A stretch of 38,731 nucleotides of DNA from DASSNR01 sp036278935 (GTDB taxonomy: Bacteria; Gemmatimonadota; Gemmatimonadetes; Gemmatimonadales; Gemmatimonadaceae): NCBI GenBank assembly GCA_036278935.1, contig DASUKA010000130.1, forward strand, positions 1-38,731, written 5' to 3'. Made by a program: the position numbers and the translations under genes. Shown piece by piece: positions 8,100-15,960 of this stretch. The notes under the pieces are model-generated. The model did no database searches. It was not told the origin of the DNA and was given only the letters and a program-made list of their open reading frames with translations. The first letter of the stretch is position 1. Every line of letters begins with the position of its first letter.

Positions 8100-9287
8100 A
8101 TGAAAGCGTTGTACCTTGCCGCCGCTGTGGTCGGGATCTCATGCGCGGGGCACTCGTCTGTTCCCATACCGGTGCGTCTTCCGGCGGGAACCGCTGACTC
8201 CCTGGCGGTCGCTCTGCGAGTGGATTCGTCGCAGCATGAGATCATCATCGACGCAGGGCCCTTCGATGTTCCAGCCATGGCCCCGATGGCGATGGGCGGT
8301 CATGGCATGCAGGATATGGATATGGACATGGGTGGCGGCGGCTCCATGTCGATGGGGATGCACCATATTCCCACCAAGCTGCTCCGCTTCAACTGGCCGG
8401 TGAACGGATGGTTGCGGGGCTACCGTCTGATCGCCGTGGATGCCGAAGGGCATGTGCTTCCCAGCACGCTGCTGCATCACGTGATCGGCGTGAACTTCGA
8501 GCGTCGCCAACTGATCTACGATGCGCTGGAGCGGCCATTTGCCGTCGGAAGCGAGACGGGTGAGGTGAAGCTCCCCAAGACCATCGCGTTGCCGCTCACC
8601 AAGGGCGATCACATGGGGATGTGGGGCGCCTGGCACAACGAGACCGGGAAGAATCTGCACAACGTGTATCTACGCGCCATCCTGTACTGGACGCCGGCCA
8701 CGACCAAGCACCATCCGATCGCGGTGCTGCCGTTCTACGCGGATGTGAACTACAAGTACGGTGCTGACAACGCGTTTGACCTTCCGCCCGGACACTCGGT
8801 ATGGCAGCACGACTTCACGCAGCCCATCGGCGGGTTGCTGCTGGGCATTGGCGGTCATCTGCACGATTACGGCGTGTCGGTGAGCTTGGAGGATGCCGAA
8901 ACGGGAGATACGCTGGTGACGCTGGATGCGCAGAAGGACAGCACCGGCCACGTGACTGGCGTGGGACGCAAACTCTTTCCGATCCGCGGGCTCCGCCTCA
9001 AGGCCGGTCATCGCTACCGGATCGTTGGCGTGTACGACAACCCACTCCCCGATACGATCAAGCTCGGCGCCATGGCACACATGGTTGGCGTGTTCGCCCC
9101 CGATGACCCCTCGCAGTGGCCGGCGATCGACCGGGACGATGCCAACTTCCAGAAGGATGTGGCGGGCATTCCACCCCTCGGCGCCACCGCCGTGGTACTC
9201 TCGCTGGACGCCGGGATCCCCGCCGAGCGTGGTACGCTCTCATCCTCGCTGAACAGCACCCGACAGGGCACGGGCCAGCCGCGATGA
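8100..9287 (+). CDS. Exported protein with PHM/DBM-type copper-ligand pattern and a Met/His-rich segment
   Basis: The 395-residue product starts at ATG 8100 (GGAG 8 nt upstream). The N-terminus looks like a signal peptide, possibly a lipoprotein (Cys 15, imperfect lipobox). About residues 60-90 form a Met/His/Gly-rich stretch with many MxM and HxM pairs, typical of copper-handling proteins. The rest matches the layout of copper type II ascorbate-dependent monooxygenases: adjacent His126-His127, His179, HxH at 253/255 in GGHLHDYG, and Met325 or Met328 in AMAHMVG. In rat PHM the ligands are His107/108, His172, His242/244 and Met314; the 255-to-325 gap of 70 equals the PHM gap from 244 to 314. 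I infer a PHM-like fold that binds copper. Hydroxylase activity and substrate are unknown. A cupredoxin operon lies 4.7 kb downstream. Confidence 0.65.
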   Translation: MKALYLAAAVVGISCAGHSSVPIPVRLPAGTADSLAVALRVDSSQHEIIIDAGPFDVPAMAPMAMGGHGMQDMDMDMGGGGSMSMGMHHIPTKLLRFNWPVNGWLRGYRLIAVDAEGHVLPSTLLHHVIGVNFERRQLIYDALERPFAVGSETGEVKLPKTIALPLTKGDHMGMWGAWHNETGKNLHNVYLRAILYWTPATTKHHPIAVLPFYADVNYKYGADNAFDLPPGHSVWQHDFTQPIGGLLLGIGGHLHDYGVSVSLEDAETGDTLVTLDAQKDSTGHVTGVGRKLFPIRGLRLKAGHRYRIVGVYDNPLPDTIKLGAMAHMVGVFAPDDPSQWPAIDRDDANFQKDVAGIPPLGATAVVLSLDAGIPAERGTLSSSLNSTRQGTGQPR

Positions 9288-9299
9288 GCGGCCGGCCCG
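9271..9299 (+). terminator. GC-rich hairpin spanning the stop codon
   Basis: CGGGCCAGCC (9271-9280) pairs with GGCCGGCCCG (9290-9299) with one mismatch across a 9-nt loop that includes the TGA stop of the PHM-like gene. There is no T-tract, so it may be a 3'-stabilising or weak terminator structure. Confidence 0.4.
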
Positions 9300-9309
9300 T
9301 GTCGCCGGC

Positions 9310-9339
9310 TTGACAGCGGCGCCCGGCGAATCGTAGCTT
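9310..9339 (+). promoter_or_regulatory. Probable sigma70-type promoter of the protease gene
   Basis: A perfect -35 TTGACA (9310-9315) is followed after 18 bp by TAGCTT (9334-9339, three of six matches to TATAAT). Transcription would begin near 9346, about 77 nt before the protease ATG at 9423. Confidence 0.5.
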
Positions 9340-9422
9340 CGCGCGACGGTACAAGCCACCCGGTCATGCGCCGGGCGCCGTGGTGCGTCTGCGCCCGGAG
9401 AACACCGTACACGGAGGGGGTT

Positions 9423-10562
9423 ATGCGTACGAATCGGTCCTTGTGGTCCGCGATCGTCCGGCCTCTTGCGGCAGTGTTCGTTGCCGCGTTCGCGCTTGCC
9501 AGCTGTACGCCGGATCAGAGCGCGCCCACGGCGCCGCCGGCCCAGCGGCCGGAGCTCAAGGTTGCCGCTGCTCAGCCCGGGCTCAGCCACGCCATGGCGG
9601 TCAAGGAGCGCAACGAGGCGCGGCTGTTCGCCCATAAGGGGGTGGTTGGCACCGCGGTCGGGGTCACAGCGGAAGGTCGTCCGACCATCGAGGTGCTCAC
9701 CGCATCGCGCGGTGTAGCGGGCATTCCCGCCCGCGTCGAGGATGTGCCCGTCGAGGTGCAGGTGACAGGCAGGGTGTTCGCGCTGCCGGCGCGTGGCAAG
9801 AATGGTGGGAACGACGGGAAGGGTGGCGGGAATGGCGGCGGCGGGGGACATGGCGGCAAGCCATCCGGTGGCACCAAGCCGACGTCCTTTTTCACGCGGC
9901 CGGTGCCTATTGGCGTGTCCACCGGCAATGCGGGTGAGTGCGAGGCCGGCACCATCAGCGCTCGTGTGACGAAGGGCGGCAACGTCTACGCCCTGAGCAA
10001 CAACCACGTGTACGCGCTGGAGAACAGCGCCCAGATCGGCAGCACCATCCTGCAACCCGGGCTGTACGATACGCGCTGCCGGTTGGATGAGACCCAGGAC
10101 TTCCTCGGAACGCTGATGGCCTTCAACACGATTGACTTCAGCGGGGGCGACAACACGATCGACGCGGCGATCGCGGCCACCACGACCAGCGAGCTCGGCA
10201 ACGCGACGCCGGCCGATGGTTATGGCGAGCCGAGCTCGACCGTCACGAGCGCATCGGTCGGCCAGCTAGTGCAGAAATACGGCCGCACGACCGGGCTCAC
10301 GAAGGGACAGGTGATCGGCGTCGATGTGACGCTCGACGTGCAGTACAGCAGCGGGATCGCGCACTTCGTCAACCAGATCGAGATCGCTGGAACTTCCACC
10401 GCATTCAGCAAGGCCGGCGACTCCGGATCGCTCATCGTCACCGACAACACCAGTGCCAATCCGGTGGGCTTGCTCTTTGCCGGGAGCAGCAACGGGATCA
10501 CGTTCGCCAACCCGATTGGCCCGGTGTTGAGCCATTTCGGGGTGAGCATCGACGGGAAATAG
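9423..10562 (+). CDS. Trypsin-fold serine protease lipoprotein with N-terminal GVVGTAVG domain
   Basis: The product is 379 residues from ATG 9423, chosen for the strong GGAGG 5 nt upstream. Signal peptide with lipobox ALASC (Cys near residue 26) suggests an envelope-anchored protein. Residues 58-118 form a small N-terminal domain with GVVGTAVG and IP..VEDVPVEV. A Gly/Asn/Lys-rich linker (about 124-152) connects it to a chymotrypsin-like domain in which the triad is readable: His195 in LSNNHVYA, Asp247 in NTIDAAIA, Ser334 in GDSGSLIV. This pattern resembles Nal1-like/trypsin-like peptidases. The next gene encodes a stand-alone homolog of residues 58-118. Substrates are unknown; the N-terminal domain may act as a propeptide, inhibitor or targeting module (inference). 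Confidence 0.85.
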   Translation: MRTNRSLWSAIVRPLAAVFVAAFALASCTPDQSAPTAPPAQRPELKVAAAQPGLSHAMAVKERNEARLFAHKGVVGTAVGVTAEGRPTIEVLTASRGVAGIPARVEDVPVEVQVTGRVFALPARGKNGGNDGKGGGNGGGGGHGGKPSGGTKPTSFFTRPVPIGVSTGNAGECEAGTISARVTKGGNVYALSNNHVYALENSAQIGSTILQPGLYDTRCRLDETQDFLGTLMAFNTIDFSGGDNTIDAAIAATTTSELGNATPADGYGEPSSTVTSASVGQLVQKYGRTTGLTKGQVIGVDVTLDVQYSSGIAHFVNQIEIAGTSTAFSKAGDSGSLIVTDNTSANPVGLLFAGSSNGITFANPIGPVLSHFGVSIDGK

Positions 10563-10596
10563 GGCGCAGACCATCGCGCTGCTTACGTGTGCCGGG

Positions 10597-10887
10597 ATGA
10601 TGGCATGCGGCCGGCAGCAGCCGCGGAGCGACTCGCGATCCGCGCAGCAGGAGAGTGCCGTGGCGCGACCGAGCATCGAAGCGGTGAAGCGCGCGCAGAC
10701 GCACCGCTGGATGGCGATTCCCGGCGTGGTGGGAACCGCCATCGGGCGGTGTGAGAGTGCGCCCTGCATCAAGGTGCTCGTCATGAAGGCGACGCCTGAG
10801 CTCCGGAAGCAGATTCCGTCCAGCGTCGAGGGCTACCGCGTGGTGCTCGAGGAGACCGGCACCATCCGCGCGATCGACTCCACCTGA
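10597..10887 (+). CDS. Small stand-alone homolog of the protease N-terminal domain
   Basis: This is a 96-residue protein. Residues about 26-94 align with residues 58-118 of the preceding protease: shared GVVGTA(I/V)G, then I.VLV, then IP..VEGY.V...ETG. It lacks the linker and catalytic domain. It begins 34 bp after the protease stop and is likely cotranscribed. The first ATG has no good ribosome site; in-frame codons upstream (10564-10596) read like a hydrophobic lipoprotein signal ending MMAC but contain no ATG, GTG or TTG, so the true start may be non-canonical or the signal damaged. A role as inhibitor, chaperone or decoy of the protease is inference from homology and position. Confidence 0.7.
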   Translation: MMACGRQQPRSDSRSAQQESAVARPSIEAVKRAQTHRWMAIPGVVGTAIGRCESAPCIKVLVMKATPELRKQIPSSVEGYRVVLEETGTIRAIDST

Positions 10888-10919
10888 GCGGAGCGCGCCG
10901 ATGACCAGGCGCGCTCCGC
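10888..10919. terminator. Perfect 12-bp stem-loop between convergent genes
   Basis: GCGGAGCGCGCC (10888-10899) and GGCGCGCTCCGC (10908-10919) form a perfect stem with an 8-nt loop. It fills the 36-bp gap between the small protein gene (plus) and the BTAD regulator gene (minus), so it is a likely bidirectional terminator. Confidence 0.75.
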
Positions 10920-10923
10920 CGTC

Positions 10924-13860
10924 TTATTGTCCTTGCAGCGCGTCGGCGTGCGCGAGCCGCGCGCGCGCCATCTCCACTCGAGTGGTGAACTGCGGGTCGG
11001 CATGCGCCCAGGCGCGCACGACCCGCCTGTCGTGCACAGCGGCGCTATCCGGCAGGCCAGCCATGGTGAACGCCTGGCCGAGCGCTTCGTGGAGCTCGGT
11101 ACGGGTAATGTAGAGGTTGCTTCCCTCCAGTCCACCGCGGAGCGCGGAGTGCAGAATCGCGATCGCCTCGCGCGGGTGATGCCGGGTCAGGAGCACGCGC
11201 GCGAGCTGCAGATTGGTGCGGGTGTAACCCTCGGTCACCGAGTAGAGCGCCGCGCGGAACTCGGACTCCGCCGCCTGCCAGTCGCCCCGCACCATGGCCA
11301 CGAGGCCGCGCAGATGATGATGGAGGAGCCGGTCCCGCCCATATGAGCTCCTCGGCCCGAGCCGCTCGATCGTGTCCGCTAGCGCCAATACCGCGGCCGT
11401 GTCACCGAGCGCCGCGAGCGCCTCGGCCTCGTGGGTAAGGGACCAGCACCGATGACGCACCAGAATCCCGGGGAAACCGGCGAAGAACGACGGCGGATCC
11501 GACGCGAGCGATGCGAAGAGCGCGGCCGACTCGCGAAAGCGACCGAGCTCGAACAGCACCTGCCCCTTCGACATCAGGGCGGCCGCGCGTGAGAAGCCGG
11601 CCTGGGCGGTATCGTCGACCAGCCGGGTGCGCTCGGCGGCGATCAACGCCTCGCGCAGCCGCCCCTGATTGCGCAAGCTCAGCGTGAGCCACCAGAGCGC
11701 GCTTTCCCGTTCGCGCGGCGCACCGTTGCGCGCCTGGATGGAGAAGTACGTGTCGGCCTCGGCGTACGTGCCGCCCCGAATCGCCGAGAGGGCGCGCGCG
11801 TCGTCCGCCCCGTCGCCGGGCGATCCCAACCGCAGTGCCGAATCGCGCGCGGCACGCGCCGCGACATAGCGCCCCATACGCTGGTAGGTCGTGGCGAGCA
11901 CGGCCCACGCGCCCGATGAGCGCGGCTGGGCGCGGATCCACTCTCGCGCCGCCCGCTCCGCGGCGGGGAAGGAATCGACCGCCCAGTACGTGCGAACGAG
12001 GGCCGCCTCCGCTTCGCAGGCGCGGCAGAGTGGGCTCGACCCGCGCAGGCCGAGTGAGTCCAGCTCGATCACGCGTCGGAGATACGGCACCGCTTCCAGA
12101 AATCGGCCGGCGTTCCCGATCGCAGCGGCCATCCTGAGCTGCGCCTCGGGGTCATTCGGGTAGCGAGCGGCCAGCGACAGCGCCGCGGACAGCATTGGCC
12201 GCACGCCGGCGTAGGTGCTCCAGGCCGCCTGGATGTACAGCCGGTCCCGTTCCGGCGCTTGCTTCGCCAAGCGCGCCGCAGCCCGGAGGTGCTCGAGCGC
12301 GGCCAGCCCGTCCTCGGTGATCGACGCGTAGTAGGCGCACATGGCGCAGGTGGAATCCTCGCGCAGCGCGGCGAGGAAGAACGGGTTTGCCTGCTGCATG
12401 CCAACCTGGTAGAAGGTCCGCAATCCTTCCTCGAAAAACCCCTGCGCGACGAGTGATGTGGATGTCCGCTCCGAGCTGTGATGCCGGGGCATGGGAAGTC
12501 CAAGGTCCGCGGCGATGCGCTCCGCCGCCCGGTCCGCGAGCTCGAACGGCGTGGCGCCGAGCACCTGATACGCCCGGCGCACCTCGCCGGTCTCCAAGTC
12601 CACGCGGTGAAGATCCAGACGCAGGCCGGCGTCCGGCTGTTCATACAACGCACCATCCAGCAGCTCGGTGGCTCCCGCAAGTTTGGCCGCGCTGGACACC
12701 GAGGCGGGTGCCTCCCCGCTGGCACCGATCTGTCCCAGCACCTCGTGGAGCCGGGCATCGCTAACCGTCCGTTGCCCCGGGAGTTGTGCCAGCTCCGTCT
12801 CGAGCAGCGACGGGAGAAGCCTCGCGACGGACGCAGCCTCCGTGCTCCCCAGGTTCTCGATCGATCCAACCGCGATCACATGATCCGGGTGGCGCGTAGC
12901 GCGGCGCATGGCGGCGCCAGCGAGCACCACCAGCGCGATGGCGGCGGCAACGAGGCGGGGACGGCGGAACCAGGAGCGCGCCCGGCGGCGCTCGAGCACC
13001 ATGCCTGGCACGGACGGCGTGCTGGTGGCCGAGGGCGGCGACGCGGGCGCCTCGGGCGGCTCCGAGCCACCGGCCTGCTCGCCGCGCATCGCGCGCAACT
13101 CGTGGCCTGGCCGGCTCGCGGCCGGTGCGCAGATCTCGGTGCGCGTGCGGATCTCAGCGATCAGCGCCGCTGTCTCCGGTGCCGGCTCGACCCCGAGCTC
13201 GGTCCGCATGCGGCGGCCGAACTCCTCGGCGGCCCGGAGCGCCCCGGCCCGATCACCGCTCCGGTCGAGGAGGTCGATCAAGCGGCGGAGCGCCGACTCG
13301 TCGTCGCCCGAAAGCGTGAGCGCGCGCCGCGCCCACTGCGTGGCAAGCGGCAGCTGGCCATCGCTGGCCGCGCGCTCCGCGAGCGAGCACGCTGCAGCGG
13401 TGGCCATCGTTCTGAGGGCGCCACGTTCCTCTTCCAGCCACCGCTCGAGCTGCACCGAGATTCCCGCGATGGAGAAGGCTTCGAGCAATTCACCTCGGTA
13501 GAGCTCGAGCGCGGCCTCCAGCTTGCCCGTCTCCATCGCCTGCCGGAACGCCACCACGTCGCACCAGAGCGAGCCGGGGGCGAGGCGGATGTCGCTGTCA
13601 CCGCGGTTCGTGATGACTGACGGGCCGAGCGCATGCCGGAGATGGTGGAGCGCCTGCCGAAGCGCGCGCCGCGCCTGCGATTCGGTGGATTCGGGCCAGA
13701 AGAGGGCAACCAGCGCATCGCGGCGGTGAAATTCACCCGGCCGCGCGGCGGCAGCGAGGTAGGCGAGTAGCGCCAGCCGCTTGGGCTGCCTGAGCACCGA
13801 GCGCATGTCGGCGTTGTCGGCAGCGAGGGAGACAGCACCGAGCAACCGCAGGTGAATCAT
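10924..13860 (-). CDS. Membrane-anchored BTAD (SARP/AfsR-like) transcriptional regulator with TPR domain
   Basis: This is a 978-residue protein. Residues 1-100 form an OmpR-like winged helix (RLLGAVSL, then QPKRLALLAYLAA, then RRALRQALHHLRHALG), and about 105-250 a bacterial transcriptional activator domain (SLWCDVVAFRQAM to RTELGVEPAPET). After a Ser/Pro-rich linker, one transmembrane helix (about 301-320, LVAAAIALVVLAGAAM) is followed by a region resembling periplasmic parts of CadC-like regulators and then many TPR-like repeats to the C-terminus. Two CxxC pairs lie in the TPR region (TCAMCAYY and LCRACEAE). The design implies cytoplasmic DNA binding and an extracytoplasmic sensor. It is divergent from the cupredoxin operon and the intergenic region carries a SARP-like direct repeat, so it probably controls that operon; the signal is unknown. 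Confidence 0.88.
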   Translation of the reverse strand: MIHLRLLGAVSLAADNADMRSVLRQPKRLALLAYLAAAARPGEFHRRDALVALFWPESTESQARRALRQALHHLRHALGPSVITNRGDSDIRLAPGSLWCDVVAFRQAMETGKLEAALELYRGELLEAFSIAGISVQLERWLEEERGALRTMATAAACSLAERAASDGQLPLATQWARRALTLSGDDESALRRLIDLLDRSGDRAGALRAAEEFGRRMRTELGVEPAPETAALIAEIRTRTEICAPAASRPGHELRAMRGEQAGGSEPPEAPASPPSATSTPSVPGMVLERRRARSWFRRPRLVAAAIALVVLAGAAMRRATRHPDHVIAVGSIENLGSTEAASVARLLPSLLETELAQLPGQRTVSDARLHEVLGQIGASGEAPASVSSAAKLAGATELLDGALYEQPDAGLRLDLHRVDLETGEVRRAYQVLGATPFELADRAAERIAADLGLPMPRHHSSERTSTSLVAQGFFEEGLRTFYQVGMQQANPFFLAALREDSTCAMCAYYASITEDGLAALEHLRAAARLAKQAPERDRLYIQAAWSTYAGVRPMLSAALSLAARYPNDPEAQLRMAAAIGNAGRFLEAVPYLRRVIELDSLGLRGSSPLCRACEAEAALVRTYWAVDSFPAAERAAREWIRAQPRSSGAWAVLATTYQRMGRYVAARAARDSALRLGSPGDGADDARALSAIRGGTYAEADTYFSIQARNGAPRERESALWWLTLSLRNQGRLREALIAAERTRLVDDTAQAGFSRAAALMSKGQVLFELGRFRESAALFASLASDPPSFFAGFPGILVRHRCWSLTHEAEALAALGDTAAVLALADTIERLGPRSSYGRDRLLHHHLRGLVAMVRGDWQAAESEFRAALYSVTEGYTRTNLQLARVLLTRHHPREAIAILHSALRGGLEGSNLYITRTELHEALGQAFTMAGLPDSAAVHDRRVVRAWAHADPQFTTRVEMARARLAHADALQGQ

Positions 13861-13905
13861 GGCGGGGCACCGTGTGGGGGTGAATCCCGTGGCGTTACGC
13901 GCAAA

Positions 13906-13948
13906 GTAACAGCCAGGGAGCGGAGCGGTAACGGGGCCGGTCTAACGT
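13906..13948 (+). promoter_or_regulatory. SARP-like direct-repeat operator and -10 of the cupredoxin operon
   Basis: Heptads GTAACAG (13906-13912) and GTAACGG (13928-13934) match at six of seven positions and are exactly 22 bp apart, two helical turns. An element TAACGT (13943-13948) starts 8 bp after the second heptad. SARP activators are known to bind heptad direct repeats at 11- or 22-bp intervals with the last repeat 8 bp from the -10 box. No good -35 is seen, as in SARP-dependent promoters. A GTTAC in inverted orientation lies at 13894-13898. The divergent gene encodes a SARP-like regulator. Confidence 0.5.
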
Positions 13949-13990
13949 ACGCCGCCCGTGAGGTCGCTTCTCCACGAACCGGAGGTTTTC

Positions 13991-14887
13991 ATGCGTGATT
14001 CCCGCGTCCGTCATTGCGCCACGATCGTCATGATCGCTCTTCTCGCGATAGCGCCGGGCGGAGTGGGCGCAGCCGCCGCGCAGTCGGCCGCACCATCCTC
14101 GGCGAGGATGGCGCACGCGGCATTTGTCGCGCCCCCCGGCTCCAACGTGGTGACCGTCGTAGCGCGCGACTTCGCGTTGGCGCTTCCGAAGTCGATTCCG
14201 GCGGGGCTCACCACCTTCCGTCTGCTGAACCGGGGGAAGCAGGAGCACCATCTGAGTCTGGTGCGGCTGGACCCGGGGAAGACACCCGCCGATGCGCTGG
14301 CCGCGCTGATCGCGGCGGGTCAGGGGCCGCGCCCCGCCTGGATGCATCCGGCCGGCGGGCTCAATGCGATCATGCCAGGCGCCGAGACCGGCGTCACGCT
14401 GGAACTCCAACCCGGCACCTACCTGGCCTTCTGCGAGGTGCCGGGCCCCGACCCCGCACCGCACTTCATGAAGGGAATGGTCAAGGGCTTCACGGTCACC
14501 CCGCCCATGCACCAGGCCGCGCTGCCGAAGGCCGACCTCAGGGTGACGCTCACCGAGTACGCCTTCACCTTCTCGCAGCCACTCACCAGCGGGCACCACG
14601 TGATCGCCGTGACGAACGCCGGACAGCAGGCGCACATGATGGTCATCAACCACTACCCGCCCGGCCAGGGAATCAAGGAGTTCCTCGCGTGGGCGTACAA
14701 CCCGCAGGGCAAGCCGGCACCGGGCACGGCACTCGGCGGCGTGAGCGCGATGGCGCCGGGCGAGACAGTGGTGATCGAGGAGGACTTTCCCCCGGGCCAC
14801 TACAGCCTGATCTGCTTCACGGCCGACGCCACGGATGGCAAGCCGCACTTCATGCACGGCATGCAGCGGGAGTTCGACATCAAGTAG
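13991..14887 (+). CDS. Exported protein of two cupredoxin-like domains
   Basis: The product is 298 residues from ATG 13991 (GGAGG 6 nt upstream). A signal peptide (ending near AAAAQSAA) sends it to the periplasm. Two homologous cupredoxin-like domains follow. Domain 1 (about 40-170) shows His86/His87 in QEHHLSL, Cys148 in FCEV, His158 and Met163 in HFMKGM. Domain 2 (about 175-298) shows His215 in QAHMMV, Cys275, His286 and Met291 in HFMHGM. This is the His, Cys-x(n)-His-x4-Met order of blue copper proteins, but with an unusually long Cys-His loop of nine or ten residues. It would bind copper or transfer electrons outside the cell membrane. The third gene of the operon encodes the same tandem attached to a membrane domain. 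Confidence 0.85.
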   Translation: MRDSRVRHCATIVMIALLAIAPGGVGAAAAQSAAPSSARMAHAAFVAPPGSNVVTVVARDFALALPKSIPAGLTTFRLLNRGKQEHHLSLVRLDPGKTPADALAALIAAGQGPRPAWMHPAGGLNAIMPGAETGVTLELQPGTYLAFCEVPGPDPAPHFMKGMVKGFTVTPPMHQAALPKADLRVTLTEYAFTFSQPLTSGHHVIAVTNAGQQAHMMVINHYPPGQGIKEFLAWAYNPQGKPAPGTALGGVSAMAPGETVVIEEDFPPGHYSLICFTADATDGKPHFMHGMQREFDIK

Positions 14888-14924
14888 GCACGAGCAGTCG
14901 AACGCATCCAGAGGAGGACCCCTG

Positions 14925-15899
14925 ATGACACACATCGAGCGCCGAACGTGCGTTAGCGGTATGCGAATGAATTGGATTCTTATCGCGTTGCTTGTCGTGC
15001 TGGCATCGCAGGCGGCGCAGGCGCAACGCACCGCAGAGCCTCCTGCCGCCGGCGCGGCTCCGCGGTCGGCCGAGGAGCAGATACGGCGGCTCAACACGCG
15101 GGAAGTGAACGCACTCATGCACCACGATCTGCGCGTGCTCACGAGCATCTGGTCGGACGACATGGTCGTGACCAATCCGGTGAACCGCTTCGTGCACCGG
15201 GACCAAGTGGTGGGGCTGGTGAAGTCGGGCTTCATCGCGTTCGCATCGTACGACCGTCGGGTAGAATACGTGCGGGTGTACGGAACTGCCGCCGTAGCCG
15301 CGGGGAGCGAGACGGTGGTGTGGGCGGGGAGCAATCCGGCGGCCGGGAAGACGTCGCAGCTGCGCTTCACCAGTGTGTGGATCCAGCGGGGTGGACAGTG
15401 GCGTGAGGTGGCGCGCCACGCGAACGTCGTGGGTGGAGCGCAGCTCGCCCCGCCGCACTTCTCGGCGGAGGATTCGGATCACGTCGGCGCGGAGGCACGC
15501 CGCGCTGCCGATGCGATGGTGAAGCTCTTCGTGGATTCGTGGAATCGTGCCGACGGCGCAGCATACGGCGAGAACTACTGGCCTGACGCCGAGCTGGTGG
15601 ATCCGTCCGGCGTGATCACGAACGGCCGCGCGGCTATCGTGCAGGAGCACGTGAATCTCTGGGCCGGCATCTTCAAGGGAAGCCATCAGGAAGCCAAAGT
15701 ACGCCGGATTCGCATGCTCGGTCCGGATCACCTGGTGGTGGATTTTGACGCGCACCTCTCGCATATCCGTCAGGCTCCAACGGGTAGTCCATCGGATAGC
15801 GCCAGGGCGCTCCATAGCCATCTCAAGCACGTGCTCGTGCGGCGCGGCGGCGTTTGGAAGATCATCGCCGCGCAGAACACGTTCTTCACGCCGAAGTGA
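14925..15899 (+). CDS. Exported protein with two SnoaL/DUF4440-like (NTF2-fold) domains
   Basis: The 324-residue product starts at ATG 14925 (GAGGAGG 7 nt upstream). An N-terminal signal (MNWILIALLVVLASQAAQAQ) predicts export, probably cleaved after AQA. Two NTF2-like halves follow: about 47-165 (EEQIRRLNTREVNALMHHDLRVLTSIWSD... ends with REVARHANVV) and about 185-322 (MVKLFVDSWNRADGAAYGENYWPDAELVDPSG... ends with WKIIAAQNTFF). This is the usual pattern of SnoaL/DUF4440 proteins (helical start, Trp-Asp-D motif, final strand WKI). It lies 37 bp after the cupredoxin gene and 61 bp before the fusion gene. Enzymatic or binding role is not known; a secreted accessory or ligand-binding protein is the likeliest reading. 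Confidence 0.75.
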   Translation: MTHIERRTCVSGMRMNWILIALLVVLASQAAQAQRTAEPPAAGAAPRSAEEQIRRLNTREVNALMHHDLRVLTSIWSDDMVVTNPVNRFVHRDQVVGLVKSGFIAFASYDRRVEYVRVYGTAAVAAGSETVVWAGSNPAAGKTSQLRFTSVWIQRGGQWREVARHANVVGGAQLAPPHFSAEDSDHVGAEARRAADAMVKLFVDSWNRADGAAYGENYWPDAELVDPSGVITNGRAAIVQEHVNLWAGIFKGSHQEAKVRRIRMLGPDHLVVDFDAHLSHIRQAPTGSPSDSARALHSHLKHVLVRRGGVWKIIAAQNTFFTPK

Positions 15900-15960
15900 A
15901 AGCTTCCTGTCGCCCACGCATCTCAGTGCTCCACTCGACACGAGCCGTCCGGAGACCCCG

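Noticed and set aside
13895..13910. GTTAC/GTAAC inverted repeat considered as the main operator
   Set aside because: The arms are only 5 bp; the 22-bp direct repeat fits the neighbouring regulator family better.
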